Part shown: positions 51,544-63,922 of the stretch, one piece after another
How the letters are laid out: every line of letters starts with the position of its first letter
Position numbering within the stretch: position 1 is the first letter of the stretch
Program-made: the position numbers and the translations under genes
The notes under the pieces: model-generated
The model's input: only the letters and a program-made list of their open reading frames with translations
What the model was told of the DNA's origin: nothing
The model's database searches: none
DNA from: Streptomyces liliiviolaceus
GTDB taxonomy: Bacteria > Actinomycetota > Actinomycetes > Streptomycetales > Streptomycetaceae
Assembly (NCBI RefSeq): GCF_018070025.1
Contig: NZ_JAGPYQ010000001.1
Coordinates: forward strand, 868,001 to 932,000
Direction of reading: 5' to 3'
DNA: 64,000 bases

Positions 51544-54500
51544 GTGACCCAGCTCTCGACGCGGCGCAACCGCCACCGCATCATCCGTGACGCGGTCCTG
51601 GCCGTCATCGGTACGGCGTGCATCGGATTCGCGGTCTGGTTCATGACGACGGACTTCGGCGGCAAGGACGCCGACGACCCGGTCGCGGTCCTCGGACTCA
51701 TCGCCGGCATCGCATCGCTGCTGGTGGCCCTCGCCGACCTCGTGTTGCAGCAACCCGCCCCGCCCAGCCCTGCCGCATGCGCGGACGACCTGGCGGACAG
51801 TCTCCGGGCGCAGTGGCGGGAAGAGTCACAGGCTCGCGGGCTGCACAATCCCCAGGTTCTGCCCCTGGCCTGGGCGGCGACCCGTCGCCCCGTCGCCGAC
51901 TCGCCGGGAGGCAGAACCGTACGGCTGCGGCTCGACGGTCGACTGCAAGGGGTCTTCTCGGCGGTGACCGCTCAACTGGCCACGGCGTACCAAGGGTTGC
52001 CGCAGAGACGACTGGTCACCATCGGTGAACCGGGCGCGGGCAAGACCGTACTGGCACTGCTGCTCACTCTGGGACTGCTCGACGCACGACAGCCCGGCGA
52101 TCCCGTACCCGTCATGTTGTCCGCCTCCTCCTGGGACCCCGTGCGCGAACGGCTGGACGACTGGATCGCGCGGTCCCTCGCCGCCTCCCATTACGACGGC
52201 CGCCTGGAGATCCCCCGCATCCTGCTGAGCCATGGCCTGCTGCTCCCGATCCTCGACGGGCTCGACGAGATCCCCGAATCGGCCCGCCGCAGCGCCGTCC
52301 GGGGCCTCAACCACGCGATCGGTGACGACCGCCCCGTCGTGGTCACCTGTCGTGCCACCGAGTACGAGGACCTCATCCGGGGCGGCGCCCCCACCCTGCG
52401 CCGCGCTCCGGTCATCGAGGTGTCGCCCGTGCTGCCCGAGGACGCCATCGGCTACCTGGAAGCCGTGCCGTGGCCGAACGCCACCGACTGGACTCCCGTG
52501 TTCGACCGGTTGCGGACCGATCCCGGTGGCCACCTGGCGACCGCGCTGTCCACTCCGCTCATGGTGACGTCGGTCCGCCTGGTCTATCAACACAGCGCCG
52601 GGGACCCGGCGGAACTGCTGGATCCAGCACGCTTCGACTGCCAGTTCGCGGTGGAGGACCATGTCATCCACCAGCTCGTGGACGCCGCGTACAGCCCTGC
52701 TCCCGGGCCGCCCGGTGGAGGTGGACCGCGGCGGCGGTGGACCGCGGAGCAGGCGCGGGGCTGGCTGACGTTTCTGGCCTGCTATCTGCACGACCATCGG
52801 GAGCGGGACCTGGCGTGGTGGCGGATGAGTGACCATCTGCTCTCCCGGTGGATGGGACCGGCCGTCGGCATCGGCCTGGGGGTGGTACTGGCTCTGTTCT
52901 CCTTCGTATGGAACACGGCACTGAGCATCGAGGATGTCGACAGTCAGGCGGCAACTCTTGCGATGGCCCTGATCATCGGCGGCGGTTTCGCTCTGTTGTC
53001 CTACATCGTGTGGTACGCCGCCTCGGTGCGGCCGCCCGGCCGGCTGACGGTGTCGGCGCAGGGTGCGTTGGGGCGGCTCCGCCGGGGCTTCGGCAACGGA
53101 GCCGCGCTGAGTGCGGTATCCGTGGCGCCCCTGATGCTGGCCGGTTCCGGATTCGTCGTCCTGTCCACGCTGGGCGGGCCGGGCAGCCTCGAAGCCGCCG
53201 AGTTCTGCGCCGAGATGCTCATGGTCTGTCTGTCCCTGACCTGCGTGCTGGGCATGTCGCTCGCCGCGCACAGTTGGCTCAGCGCACCGCCGTCCCGGGC
53301 GAGCCGGGTCAGTCCCCGGTCCCTGCTGCGGCAGGACCGGGTCTCCTCACTCACCGGGGCCCTGACGTCGGGCCTCGTCGTAGCCGCGACAGGTCTGGCC
53401 GGGTGGTATGCCGGAGTGCTGCTCGGTGATGTCGTGTTCCGCGTGCTCACCTACGGAGCGGGATGGCCCGGCCAGGGAGCGATGGACGAGCTCGCCGAGG
53501 TCAGATGGCGTACCCTGCGCGACTGGTTCAGCACCGGCGGACCGATCTCGCTGCTCGGCCTGGCCGTGCTGCTGCCCGGCACCGCGTTCGCGCTCCTCGT
53601 CCTCCTGCCCAGAGCCTGGCCGCGGTTCGTCCTGACCAGGAGCTACCTTGCCGCACGCGGCAAGTTGCCCTGGCGATTGATGACGTTCCTCGCCGACGCC
53701 CGGCAGCGAGAACTGCTGCGCCAGTCGGCGGGGGTCTACCAGTTCCGGCACATCCGGCTGCAGGAAGCCCTGGCCGGTCAGCCGACCTACGCCCCCGACC
53801 GGTCGGCCCCACCCGCCGATCAAAGGAAGAAGATCACCCGTCGCGTGGTGCTGGCCGTCGGCGCGGGAAGTGCCCTCACCCTGGCGGCGGGCGGGCTCAT
53901 CGGACGCCATGACCGAAGCCGGGGCGTCTTCCACAGCCCCGAGATGATGCGCATGACAGGAGTGGCCTTCCGGCCCGGCAACCCTCAGGAGCTCGCCGTC
54001 GTAGCGGCGGACGGAACCCTGTGGCTGTGGAACGGAGACAGCTCGTACGAGCCGTCCCCGCTCCACGAAGGGGGCGGGGACGACGGATACGCCAGTTCCG
54101 ATGTGGCGTTCCACCGGCATGGCAGATACCTGGCCGCGGCCATGCCAGGAGCCATGCAACTGAGGGACATGGAGAACGACGGGAAAGTATCCGACCAGTT
54201 CTCCTGGGATGAGGGGGATGTAGAGGCAACAGTCGCCGCCATGCAGAACGGAGACCACATCGCAGGCACAGCAGATGACAAGGGTTACCTGTGGAGGGTG
54301 ACTGAAGCCGGCCGTCTTACGAAACCGTCCGCATTCAATGCAGGAGAAAACGGATCTCACGTTGCGGAGTTCCTGCCCGACGACAGCCTTCTCACCACGA
54401 CCGATGAACTCGATATGGCTGTCTTCAGGACCCCCGCACTTACCCCACTGCACAAGTGGCCGACCTCGGACATTCTCGCCACCGCGGCCTCCCGCAGCGG

Positions 54501-54879
54501 CACTATTGAATTTGGCCACGAGAAGATCATCACGTGCCCCCGGAATCACCGCCTCGTCCTGATCGATTTTCTGGGCGGCTATCTCGTGTCCTACGGCTCC
54601 GGCGGAGTGGAGCGCCTGGACCACGAGTTCGGCCCCACCACCGCGGCGGCGTTCAGTCCCAGCGGGAGGCTTCTCGCAGTGGCGGAGCCGCACGGCGACG
54701 TGCGCCTCTTCGCGGTCGGCAGCGGCATCGTCGCCCCCACCCGATTGGCCACGCTCTACGGACACACGGCATCGGTCAGTTCCATCGATTTCAGCCATGA
54801 CGAAAGACTGATGGCCACGGCCGGCGAAGACGGCACTGTGCGCGTCTGGAAGCTTGCCGACTTCGGCGTCTCCCCTTGA
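51544..54879 (+). CDS. Membrane NACHT NTPase with C-terminal WD40-like repeats
   Basis: 1111 residues. Two N-terminal membrane helices (VLAVIGTACIGFAVWFM and AVLGLIAGIASLLVALADLV), then a NACHT domain with Walker A TIGEPGAGKTVLALLL (about residues 160-175) and Walker B LLLPILDGLDEIPESARR (about 234-251) plus sensor-like VVVTCRATEYEDL. A block of about six membrane helices spans residues 435-690, and a beta-propeller with WD-like units (EDGTVRVWKLADF at the end) fills residues 800-1111. GTG 51544 overlaps a three-codon ORF whose start has the better ribosome site. STAND NTPases of this kind act as sensors or defence proteins; the role here is inferred. Confidence 0.88.
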   Translation: MTQLSTRRNRHRIIRDAVLAVIGTACIGFAVWFMTTDFGGKDADDPVAVLGLIAGIASLLVALADLVLQQPAPPSPAACADDLADSLRAQWREESQARGLHNPQVLPLAWAATRRPVADSPGGRTVRLRLDGRLQGVFSAVTAQLATAYQGLPQRRLVTIGEPGAGKTVLALLLTLGLLDARQPGDPVPVMLSASSWDPVRERLDDWIARSLAASHYDGRLEIPRILLSHGLLLPILDGLDEIPESARRSAVRGLNHAIGDDRPVVVTCRATEYEDLIRGGAPTLRRAPVIEVSPVLPEDAIGYLEAVPWPNATDWTPVFDRLRTDPGGHLATALSTPLMVTSVRLVYQHSAGDPAELLDPARFDCQFAVEDHVIHQLVDAAYSPAPGPPGGGGPRRRWTAEQARGWLTFLACYLHDHRERDLAWWRMSDHLLSRWMGPAVGIGLGVVLALFSFVWNTALSIEDVDSQAATLAMALIIGGGFALLSYIVWYAASVRPPGRLTVSAQGALGRLRRGFGNGAALSAVSVAPLMLAGSGFVVLSTLGGPGSLEAAEFCAEMLMVCLSLTCVLGMSLAAHSWLSAPPSRASRVSPRSLLRQDRVSSLTGALTSGLVVAATGLAGWYAGVLLGDVVFRVLTYGAGWPGQGAMDELAEVRWRTLRDWFSTGGPISLLGLAVLLPGTAFALLVLLPRAWPRFVLTRSYLAARGKLPWRLMTFLADARQRELLRQSAGVYQFRHIRLQEALAGQPTYAPDRSAPPADQRKKITRRVVLAVGAGSALTLAAGGLIGRHDRSRGVFHSPEMMRMTGVAFRPGNPQELAVVAADGTLWLWNGDSSYEPSPLHEGGGDDGYASSDVAFHRHGRYLAAAMPGAMQLRDMENDGKVSDQFSWDEGDVEATVAAMQNGDHIAGTADDKGYLWRVTEAGRLTKPSAFNAGENGSHVAEFLPDDSLLTTTDELDMAVFRTPALTPLHKWPTSDILATAASRSGTIEFGHEKIITCPRNHRLVLIDFLGGYLVSYGSGGVERLDHEFGPTTAAAFSPSGRLLAVAEPHGDVRLFAVGSGIVAPTRLATLYGHTASVSSIDFSHDERLMATAGEDGTVRVWKLADFGVSP

Positions 54880-54947
54880 CAGCAGACCCCCTGACAACAG
54901 GTCCTGTCGGCGCCGGGAACTGATTCGATATACCTCATACCTCTCCG

Positions 54948-54976
54948 AGGGCGCCCGGTTATTCACCGGGCGCCCT
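54948..54976. terminator. Hairpin between the NACHT gene and the cellulase gene
   Basis: AGGGCGCCCGG, loop TTATTCA, perfect 11-bp complement followed by TTCC. It lies 69 bases past the NACHT stop and 30 bases before the convergent cellulase stop. Confidence 0.75.
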
Positions 54977-55006
54977 TTCCTCACGTAATGCGGGCAGCCG
55001 TGCGGC

Positions 55007-58169
<3,163 letters not shown>

Positions 58170-58173
<4 letters not shown>

Positions 58174-58970
58174 GCGCCCTCTCCCCCTCCGTACGCGACT
58201 CCGTCCGCGACTCGAAGACCATGCTGTGGCGCAACCTCCGCCACGTACGCCGCTATCCCTCCATGACCCTCAACCTGCTGCTCACGCCGATCATGCTGCT
58301 GCTCCTCTTCGTCTACGTCTTCGGAGGCGCGATGAGCGCGGGCATCGGCGCCGGCGCGGACCGCTCCGACTACATCGCGTACGTCGTCCCCGGCCTCCTG
58401 ATCATGACCATCGGCAGCACGGTCGTCGGCGCCGCGATCTCCGTGTCCATGGACATGAACGAAGGGCTCATCGCCCGCTTCCGCACCATGGCGGTCTACC
58501 GCGGCTCGGTGCTCATCGGGCACGTGGTCGGCAGTGTGCTGCAGGTGCTCGCCAGTCTGGTCCTCGTCGGTGTCGTCGCCGTGGCCATCGGTTTCCGCAC
58601 CACGGACGCCACGGCCGTGGAGTGGCTGGCGGCGTTCGGACTGATCGCGCTGTTCGCCCTCGCGCTGACCTGGATCGCGGTCGGAATGGGCATGGCCAGC
58701 CCGAACCCGGAGGCCGCCAGCAACATGGCGACGCCGCTGATCCTCCTGCCCCTCATCTCCAGCGCCTTCATCCCGGCCGACACCATGCCGGGCTGGTTCC
58801 GGCCGATCGCCGAGTACCAGCCCTTCACCCCGGCCATCGAGACCCTGCGCGGCCTGCTGCTCGGCACGGAGATCGGCCACAACGGGTGGATCGCGGTCGC
58901 CTGGTGCGTGGGCCTGACCGTGCTCGGTTACCGCTGGTCGACGGCACGCTTCAACCGCGACCCCAGCTGA
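58170..58970 (+). CDS. DrrB-type ABC-2 permease
   Basis: 266 residues with six membrane helices (TLNLLLTPIMLLLLFVYVFG, YVVPGLLIMTIGSTVVGAAI, VLASLVLVGVVAVAIGF, LIALFALALTWIAVGMGM, among others). It contains the ABC-2 signature NMATPLILLPLISSAFIPAD. It forms an exporter with the upstream ATPase. Its end overlaps the SARP regulator gene by 20 bases in convergent orientation, suggesting that the regulator and transporter belong to one module. Confidence 0.94.
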
Positions 58971-61900
58971 ACGCCATGATCGTGCGGGCCGCCTCCCGCA
59001 ACTCGTCGCGCCCCAGGGCGGCGTACTCCGACACCGCGTCGGCGTACGCCGCCCCGTCGGCTTCCCCGGCCGCCCGCCGGGCGCGGTCCGCCGACATCGT
59101 CGGCTGGTAGTCGCGCAGCACCCGCAGCCGTTCCGCCAGCGCCAGCATCCGTACGGCCGAGGCGTCACCGGAGGCGAGCCCCGCCACGCCGAGGGCGTGC
59201 AGCACCGTCCCGGACACGGGGAGGTCCATGGGCGAGCCGGCCGGAGCGGAGAGCATGGCCTCCAGGCCCTGCCGGAGCCGGGCGACGGGTTCCGCGACGA
59301 GTTCGAGACGGCCGGCGTACGCGTGTGCCGTCACCGCCGCCGACTGAAGCTGCAGCACCCACCGGTCCAGGAACGGATCGCCGCCGTGCGTCGGGCCGGC
59401 TCCGCTCGCCCCGTCCACGGCGCCGCGCCACAGGCCGAGCCCGACCTCCGTCAGCCCGCGGGCGAGCGCGATCTCGGCGCGGGCACCGAGATCGGCGCTG
59501 TAGGAGTCGTCGTTCCGCGTGGTGCCGACGGCCTCCGCCTGCCGCAGCCAGTACTCGGCCTCGTCGGCGTCGCCGCGTTGCAGGCAGGCGAGGACCAGGC
59601 CCCCGCGTACGCCGATGGAGTCGTGCGCGTCGCCGAGCCGGGGCAACGCCTCCAGCGCCGCCTTGAGGTGCCCGTACGCGGCGTCCCCCCGCTCCGACTG
59701 CAGGTACAGCTCGCTCAGCCGGGCGTGGCCCAGGACCTGGAGGAACGGATTGTCGACCGGCGCCAACGCTTCGATGATCCGGCGGGCCGAGGCGAGCGCG
59801 CGGTCGATGTCGTGCTCGTACTCCCAGACGTAGGTGGCGGCGCACTCGGCGACGCCGGCGAGCAACGGCTGGTCGCTGGCGCAGAGTTCGCGCAGTACGT
59901 CGTAGTCGGGGGGCCGCATCGCCGGGGCCGCGCTCAGCACCACCGCGAAGGCCCGCAGCAGGGTGTCGGGCGGGGCCGCGGGGAGCCGCCGGAGGGTGAC
60001 GAGCTGGCGTACGGCGACCGGGCCGTACCCCATGAACACGCTCACCGTGCACAACACCGCCGCCGCGCGGGCGACTTCGACGTACGCGGGCTCGGGGTGG
60101 TAGTGCGACAGGGGCGGGCCGGTGTCGGCGGCGAGGGCGGCGAGGCGCGGGTAGTTGGAGCCGGTGGACCACAGGGCGGTCAGGACGGCGGTGAGGGCGG
60201 CGACGGTGGGGCCGTCGTCGCGGGCCAGGGCGTACCGCAGCGCCGCCACGAGGTTGTCCTGCTCGGTCCTGATCAGCTCCCAGGCGGTGCGTGGTTCCGG
60301 GCCGAAGATCCAGTCGTGGTACGTGACTCCGAAGTCCCGTGCCCAGGCGAGGAACCGGCCGACGGCCCTCTCCTCCTCGCCCGCCTCGGCGCACCGGGCC
60401 GCGCTGAACTCCCGTACGGTCTCCAGCATTCCGAAGCGCACGCCGACCGCGGTGTCGGTGACGGTGAGCAGCGACTGCCCGGCGAGCTGCTCCAGCAGGG
60501 ACAGCGCGTCCTCGCCGAGGACCCGCTCCACCGCTTCGCCGGAGAACCCGCCGGGGAAGACGGACAGCGTGCGCAGCGCGGCCCTGGCCTCCTCGTCGAG
60601 CAGGTTCCAGCTCCAGTCGACGACGGCGTGCAGGGTGCGGTGGCGTTCGGGCACGTTCCGGGTCCCGCCGCGCAGGAGCGCGAAGCGGTCGCCGAGGCGG
60701 CGGGCTATCTCCTCGACGGAGAGGACGCGTACCCGCGCGGCGGCCAGTTCCACGGCGAGCGGCAGGCCGTCGAGGTGGCGGCACAGCTCGGCCACGGCGT
60801 CCGGCGGCAGTTGCACACCGGGCCGGGCGGCCCTCGCCCGCTGGCTGAACAGCTCGACCGACGTGTCGAGACCCAGCTCCGGCAGCGCGTACACCGCCTC
60901 CGACGTGAGGCCCAACGGCGCCCGGCTGGTGACGAGGACCCGCAGGTCCTTCGAGGACGACACCAGGGCCTGTACGAGGTCGGCGGCGCCCCGGACGACC
61001 TGTTCGCAGTTGTCGAGGACCAGCAGGGCGGGTCCCGGGCCGAGCACGCCGAGGACGCCGGACACCGGGTCGGCCGCGGTGTGGGCGGCCATGGCGCCGT
61101 GCCGTCCCTCGCCCGCGCCGAGCGCGGAGGCCACCTCGGCGCTCACGTCGTCGTCCGCGGTGACACCGGCGAGCGGCACGAAGTACACGACGCGCTGCTC
61201 GGCCCGGCGGCCGACGGCGTGCGCGAGCCGGGTCTTGCCGAGGCCGCCGGGGCCGACGACGCTGACGGCGCGGGAGGTGCGCAACAGCCGCCCCACCGCC
61301 GCGATGTCCTCGTCGCGCCCCAGCAGCGGATTCGGTTCGTGCGGCACACCGTGCCGGACCACGGGCGCCTCGCCGTGCAGCAACTCCCGCTGTACGGACT
61401 TGAGTCCGGCGCCCGGCTCCGTACCCAGCCGGTCGCGCAGGTCGCGGCGGTACGCCTCGTAGCGGACGAGCGCGGCGGACGGGCCGGCCGTCACCGCTTC
61501 GCCGCGCAGCAGTTCGGCGAGCACCTCCTCGTCGCGCGGATGCTCTGCGGCGGCCACGGCCAGCGGCCCGGCGGCCTCCGCGTGCCGTCCGAGACGGGCG
61601 AGCGCGAGGGCCCGTGCGCGGGCGAGGGCGCCGTGGACGGGGGCGCGTTCGGCGCGCAGCGCGGCCACGGGGTCGTCGGGGTCGCCGTCCCGCTCCGGGA
61701 TGCCCGGCCACAGCGCGAGCCCGGCGTCGGCGGCGGCCAGCGACGCCGCGTGGTCCCCGGCCCTGGCCCGGTCGGCGCTCGCGGCGGCGTGCAGCAGGAG
61801 GGCGGAGCTGTCGACCTGGTCCTCGACGAGGCCGAGCCGGTAGCCGGTCGGGGTGCTGACGACGAGGTCGGCGCCCAGCAGCGCCCGCGCCCTGGACACG

Positions 61901-62091
61901 AGGACCTGCAGCGCTTTTCCGGGCCGTTCCGGCAGTTCGTCCGGCTGCCACAGCCCGGCCACCAGCCGCTCGGTGCCGCAGCCCGTGCGCGGGTCGCCCG
62001 CGAGGAGCGCGAGGAGGGCGCGCAGCCGGGGCGCGGTGACCTCCTGCCCGCGACAGGCGACGCGCGGCAGCAGGGTCAGGTCGATGGTCAC
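58951..62091 (-). CDS. SARP-type regulator with BTAD, NB-ARC and TPR domains
   Basis: 1046 residues, similar in layout to AfsR. An OmpR-like DNA-binding domain (VTAPRLRALLALLAGDPRTG to LVVSTPTGYRLGL, about residues 18-88), a bacterial transcriptional activation domain (to about residue 245), an NB-ARC ATPase with P-loop VVGPGGLGKTRLAHAVGR (about 275-292) and LLVLDNCEQVVRG, and a C-terminal TPR-like helical region. It activates or represses secondary-metabolite or transport genes, with ATP and ligand gating. GTG 62091 lacks a ribosome site; TAGGGT ends six bases before it, as in a leaderless mRNA. It is convergent with the DrrAB-type exporter. Confidence 0.93.
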   Translation of the reverse strand: MTIDLTLLPRVACRGQEVTAPRLRALLALLAGDPRTGCGTERLVAGLWQPDELPERPGKALQVLVSRARALLGADLVVSTPTGYRLGLVEDQVDSSALLLHAAASADRARAGDHAASLAAADAGLALWPGIPERDGDPDDPVAALRAERAPVHGALARARALALARLGRHAEAAGPLAVAAAEHPRDEEVLAELLRGEAVTAGPSAALVRYEAYRRDLRDRLGTEPGAGLKSVQRELLHGEAPVVRHGVPHEPNPLLGRDEDIAAVGRLLRTSRAVSVVGPGGLGKTRLAHAVGRRAEQRVVYFVPLAGVTADDDVSAEVASALGAGEGRHGAMAAHTAADPVSGVLGVLGPGPALLVLDNCEQVVRGAADLVQALVSSSKDLRVLVTSRAPLGLTSEAVYALPELGLDTSVELFSQRARAARPGVQLPPDAVAELCRHLDGLPLAVELAAARVRVLSVEEIARRLGDRFALLRGGTRNVPERHRTLHAVVDWSWNLLDEEARAALRTLSVFPGGFSGEAVERVLGEDALSLLEQLAGQSLLTVTDTAVGVRFGMLETVREFSAARCAEAGEEERAVGRFLAWARDFGVTYHDWIFGPEPRTAWELIRTEQDNLVAALRYALARDDGPTVAALTAVLTALWSTGSNYPRLAALAADTGPPLSHYHPEPAYVEVARAAAVLCTVSVFMGYGPVAVRQLVTLRRLPAAPPDTLLRAFAVVLSAAPAMRPPDYDVLRELCASDQPLLAGVAECAATYVWEYEHDIDRALASARRIIEALAPVDNPFLQVLGHARLSELYLQSERGDAAYGHLKAALEALPRLGDAHDSIGVRGGLVLACLQRGDADEAEYWLRQAEAVGTTRNDDSYSADLGARAEIALARGLTEVGLGLWRGAVDGASGAGPTHGGDPFLDRWVLQLQSAAVTAHAYAGRLELVAEPVARLRQGLEAMLSAPAGSPMDLPVSGTVLHALGVAGLASGDASAVRMLALAERLRVLRDYQPTMSADRARRAAGEADGAAYADAVSEYAALGRDELREAARTIMAFSWGRG

Positions 62092-62097
62092 GCGTGC

Positions 62098-62103
62098 ACC
62101 CTA
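62098..62103 (-). promoter_or_regulatory. Leaderless-type -10 element of the SARP gene
   Basis: TAGGGT on the minus strand, six bases upstream of the GTG. The -35 region is not consensus. Confidence 0.4.
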
Positions 62104-62128
62104 GCCAAGCCGGGACGCCGGACAGGCC

Positions 62129-63124
62129 TCAGTCGCGGCGCCGGAAGAGCCGCTTCAGTCCGTAGACGACGGCGAAGGCGACGGCGAGGGCGATGGCGCC
62201 CATCTTGAAGTTGCCGTTCTCTCCGTCGTCGCCGCCGTCCGCGGAACTGCCGCCGCCGGACGAGGACTTGTCGCCCCCGCCCCCCGGCACGCTCCCCGGC
62301 TCGACGGAACTGCCGCCGCCCTCACTCCCGTACAGCAGGGTGGATCCGTCGGGGGTGTACGTCACCGACTCGCCCTGCCGCTGCAAGGGCACGTGCAACT
62401 GCGCCTGGCGCTTGGGCTTCCCGTTGTTCCACTTGTACGCGATACCGCCGAAGTAGCCGCGTACGGCGAGCTGTTCGCCGTCGGGCGAGAAGGCGCCGTC
62501 GGTGGCCCAGAGGCCGATGTCGGCGGTGCGCTTGAAGGTGTTGGTGCCGGAGGCGGACAGTTCGGCGGGCCCCTCGTACAGGCCGCCGCCGTCCTCGTTC
62601 TTCGAGACGATGTAGACCCGGCCGGTCTTGGGGTGCACCATCAGCGCCTCGGCGTCCCGGGCCCCGTCCGCGTACTTCACGTCGTACTGCGTGGCGCGGA
62701 TCGTCTGGTCCTTCAGTTCCTTGGGCTCGGGCAGCTCGTAGATCCACACGTGGTCCCAGGTGCCGCCGAGGTTGTCGCCGATGTCGCCGACGTACAGATG
62801 GCCGTTCGGCCCCATGGAGATGGCCTCGACGTCCCGGGGCCGTCCGACGCCCGTCATGGTGACGGTCGCGACGGTCTTGCCCGTCCTGCTGTCGACGGCG
62901 TAGAGGAAGGCGCCGTCGTCGCTGTCGTTGTGGGTCCAGTAGACGCCGGGGTGGGCACGGGACGCGACGAGCCCGCTGGACTCGGTGATCCGGGGGTCCT
63001 CGATGGTGAACCCGTCCGATCCGTCGTCACCGGCTGCGACGGCGGCGACGGCAGCGGGTGCGGCGGGCAGGGCGAGCACCCCGGCGAGCAGGGCCCCGGC
63101 AAGGAGAACGAACGAGCGACGCAT
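62129..63124 (-). CDS. Membrane-anchored extracellular beta-propeller protein
   Basis: 331 residues. A signal peptide (RRSFVLLAGALLAGVLALPA) is followed by an exported domain with repeated strand motifs (SGLVASRAHPGVYWTHNDSD, AISMGPNGHLYVGDIGDNL, ALMVHPKTGRVYIVSKNEDG, GAFSPDGEQLAVRGYFGG), typical of esterase-like or NHL-type propellers. A Ser/Gly-rich linker precedes one membrane helix (MGAIALAVAFAVVYGL) and a basic tail (KRLFRRRD), so it is anchored to the cytoplasmic membrane facing out. ATG at 63124 was chosen because the signal peptide starts there. Function unknown, possibly carbohydrate or surface binding. Confidence 0.9.
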   Translation of the reverse strand: MRRSFVLLAGALLAGVLALPAAPAAVAAVAAGDDGSDGFTIEDPRITESSGLVASRAHPGVYWTHNDSDDGAFLYAVDSRTGKTVATVTMTGVGRPRDVEAISMGPNGHLYVGDIGDNLGGTWDHVWIYELPEPKELKDQTIRATQYDVKYADGARDAEALMVHPKTGRVYIVSKNEDGGGLYEGPAELSASGTNTFKRTADIGLWATDGAFSPDGEQLAVRGYFGGIAYKWNNGKPKRQAQLHVPLQRQGESVTYTPDGSTLLYGSEGGGSSVEPGSVPGGGGDKSSSGGGSSADGGDDGENGNFKMGAIALAVAFAVVYGLKRLFRRRD

Positions 63125-63223
63125 GCCCCCAGCCTGCCACCCCGTCGCGGGTTCGGCGGGCGCGTGTCCAGCTTCACATCCCGTCGGACCCCGCCTCCGC
63201 CGGTGATCGTCCATCATGAGCGG

Positions 63224-63922
63224 ATGCTCAGGTTCATGCCAGTCGGTGATTCCATGACGATCGGAAGCGCCGGCGAACACACGTGGCGCTACCGCATGTG
63301 GCAGCACCTGCGCGCGACGCACGGGACCCCGTTCCAGATCGTCGGCCCCCGCGAAACCCTCTACGACAAGGCCACGGGCGCCGCCGACTCGTACGAGTAC
63401 GCGGACCAGGACCCGGGCTTCCCCCGTGCCCACCTCGCCGGGTGGGGCGAGGGCTGGTACCACCTGAGCCCGCTGATAGCCGACGCGGTACGAACATCGC
63501 GGGCGGACGTGCTCCTGGTCTCCCTCGGCCTGATAGACCTCGGCTTCTACACGAACGCGCCCCAGACGTCGGAGAACGTCCGCGCGTTCGTCGCCGAGGC
63601 CCGGTCGGCGAACCCCCACATCGCGATGACCCTCCTCCCCGTGATCCCGAACATCAGGGCGGAATCGGACGCGTCCTTCGCCCGGGAGGTCACCCTCTTC
63701 AACGACCTCCTGGCGAAGACGACGGCGGACCTGGACGAGCCGGGCTCCCCTCTCCTGCTGGCCTCGCTCCCCCACGGGTACGACATCCACACGGACACGT
63801 ACGACGGCACGCACCCCAACGCGGCGGGCGAACACAAACTGGCGGCGGCGTTCGCGGAGGCGATGCACCAGGGGTGGGGAGTGGGCGCCCCCTACGACTC
63901 CCACCTGGCCGAAACGACCTGA
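63224..63922 (+). CDS. SGNH/GDSL-family hydrolase, small
   Basis: 232 residues. Block I FMPVGDSMTIGSAGEH holds the nucleophile Ser (about residue 10); the block III region reads LLVSLGLIDLGFYTNAP, where the usual G-x-N-D is altered to G-L-I-D; block V DGTHPNAAGEHKLA supplies the Asp-x-x-His. There is no signal peptide, so it is probably cytosolic or secreted by another route. The changed block III makes the oxyanion hole unusual. ATG at 63224 has a weak GAGCGG before it. The final 78 bases of the window, after the stop, show no start of another gene. Confidence 0.88.
   Translation: MLRFMPVGDSMTIGSAGEHTWRYRMWQHLRATHGTPFQIVGPRETLYDKATGAADSYEYADQDPGFPRAHLAGWGEGWYHLSPLIADAVRTSRADVLLVSLGLIDLGFYTNAPQTSENVRAFVAEARSANPHIAMTLLPVIPNIRAESDASFAREVTLFNDLLAKTTADLDEPGSPLLLASLPHGYDIHTDTYDGTHPNAAGEHKLAAAFAEAMHQGWGVGAPYDSHLAETT

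Noticed and set aside
59197..62208. 1003-codon plus-strand open frame opposite the SARP regulator
   Set aside because: No family match and mirror codon bias; the minus strand holds all SARP and NB-ARC motifs.
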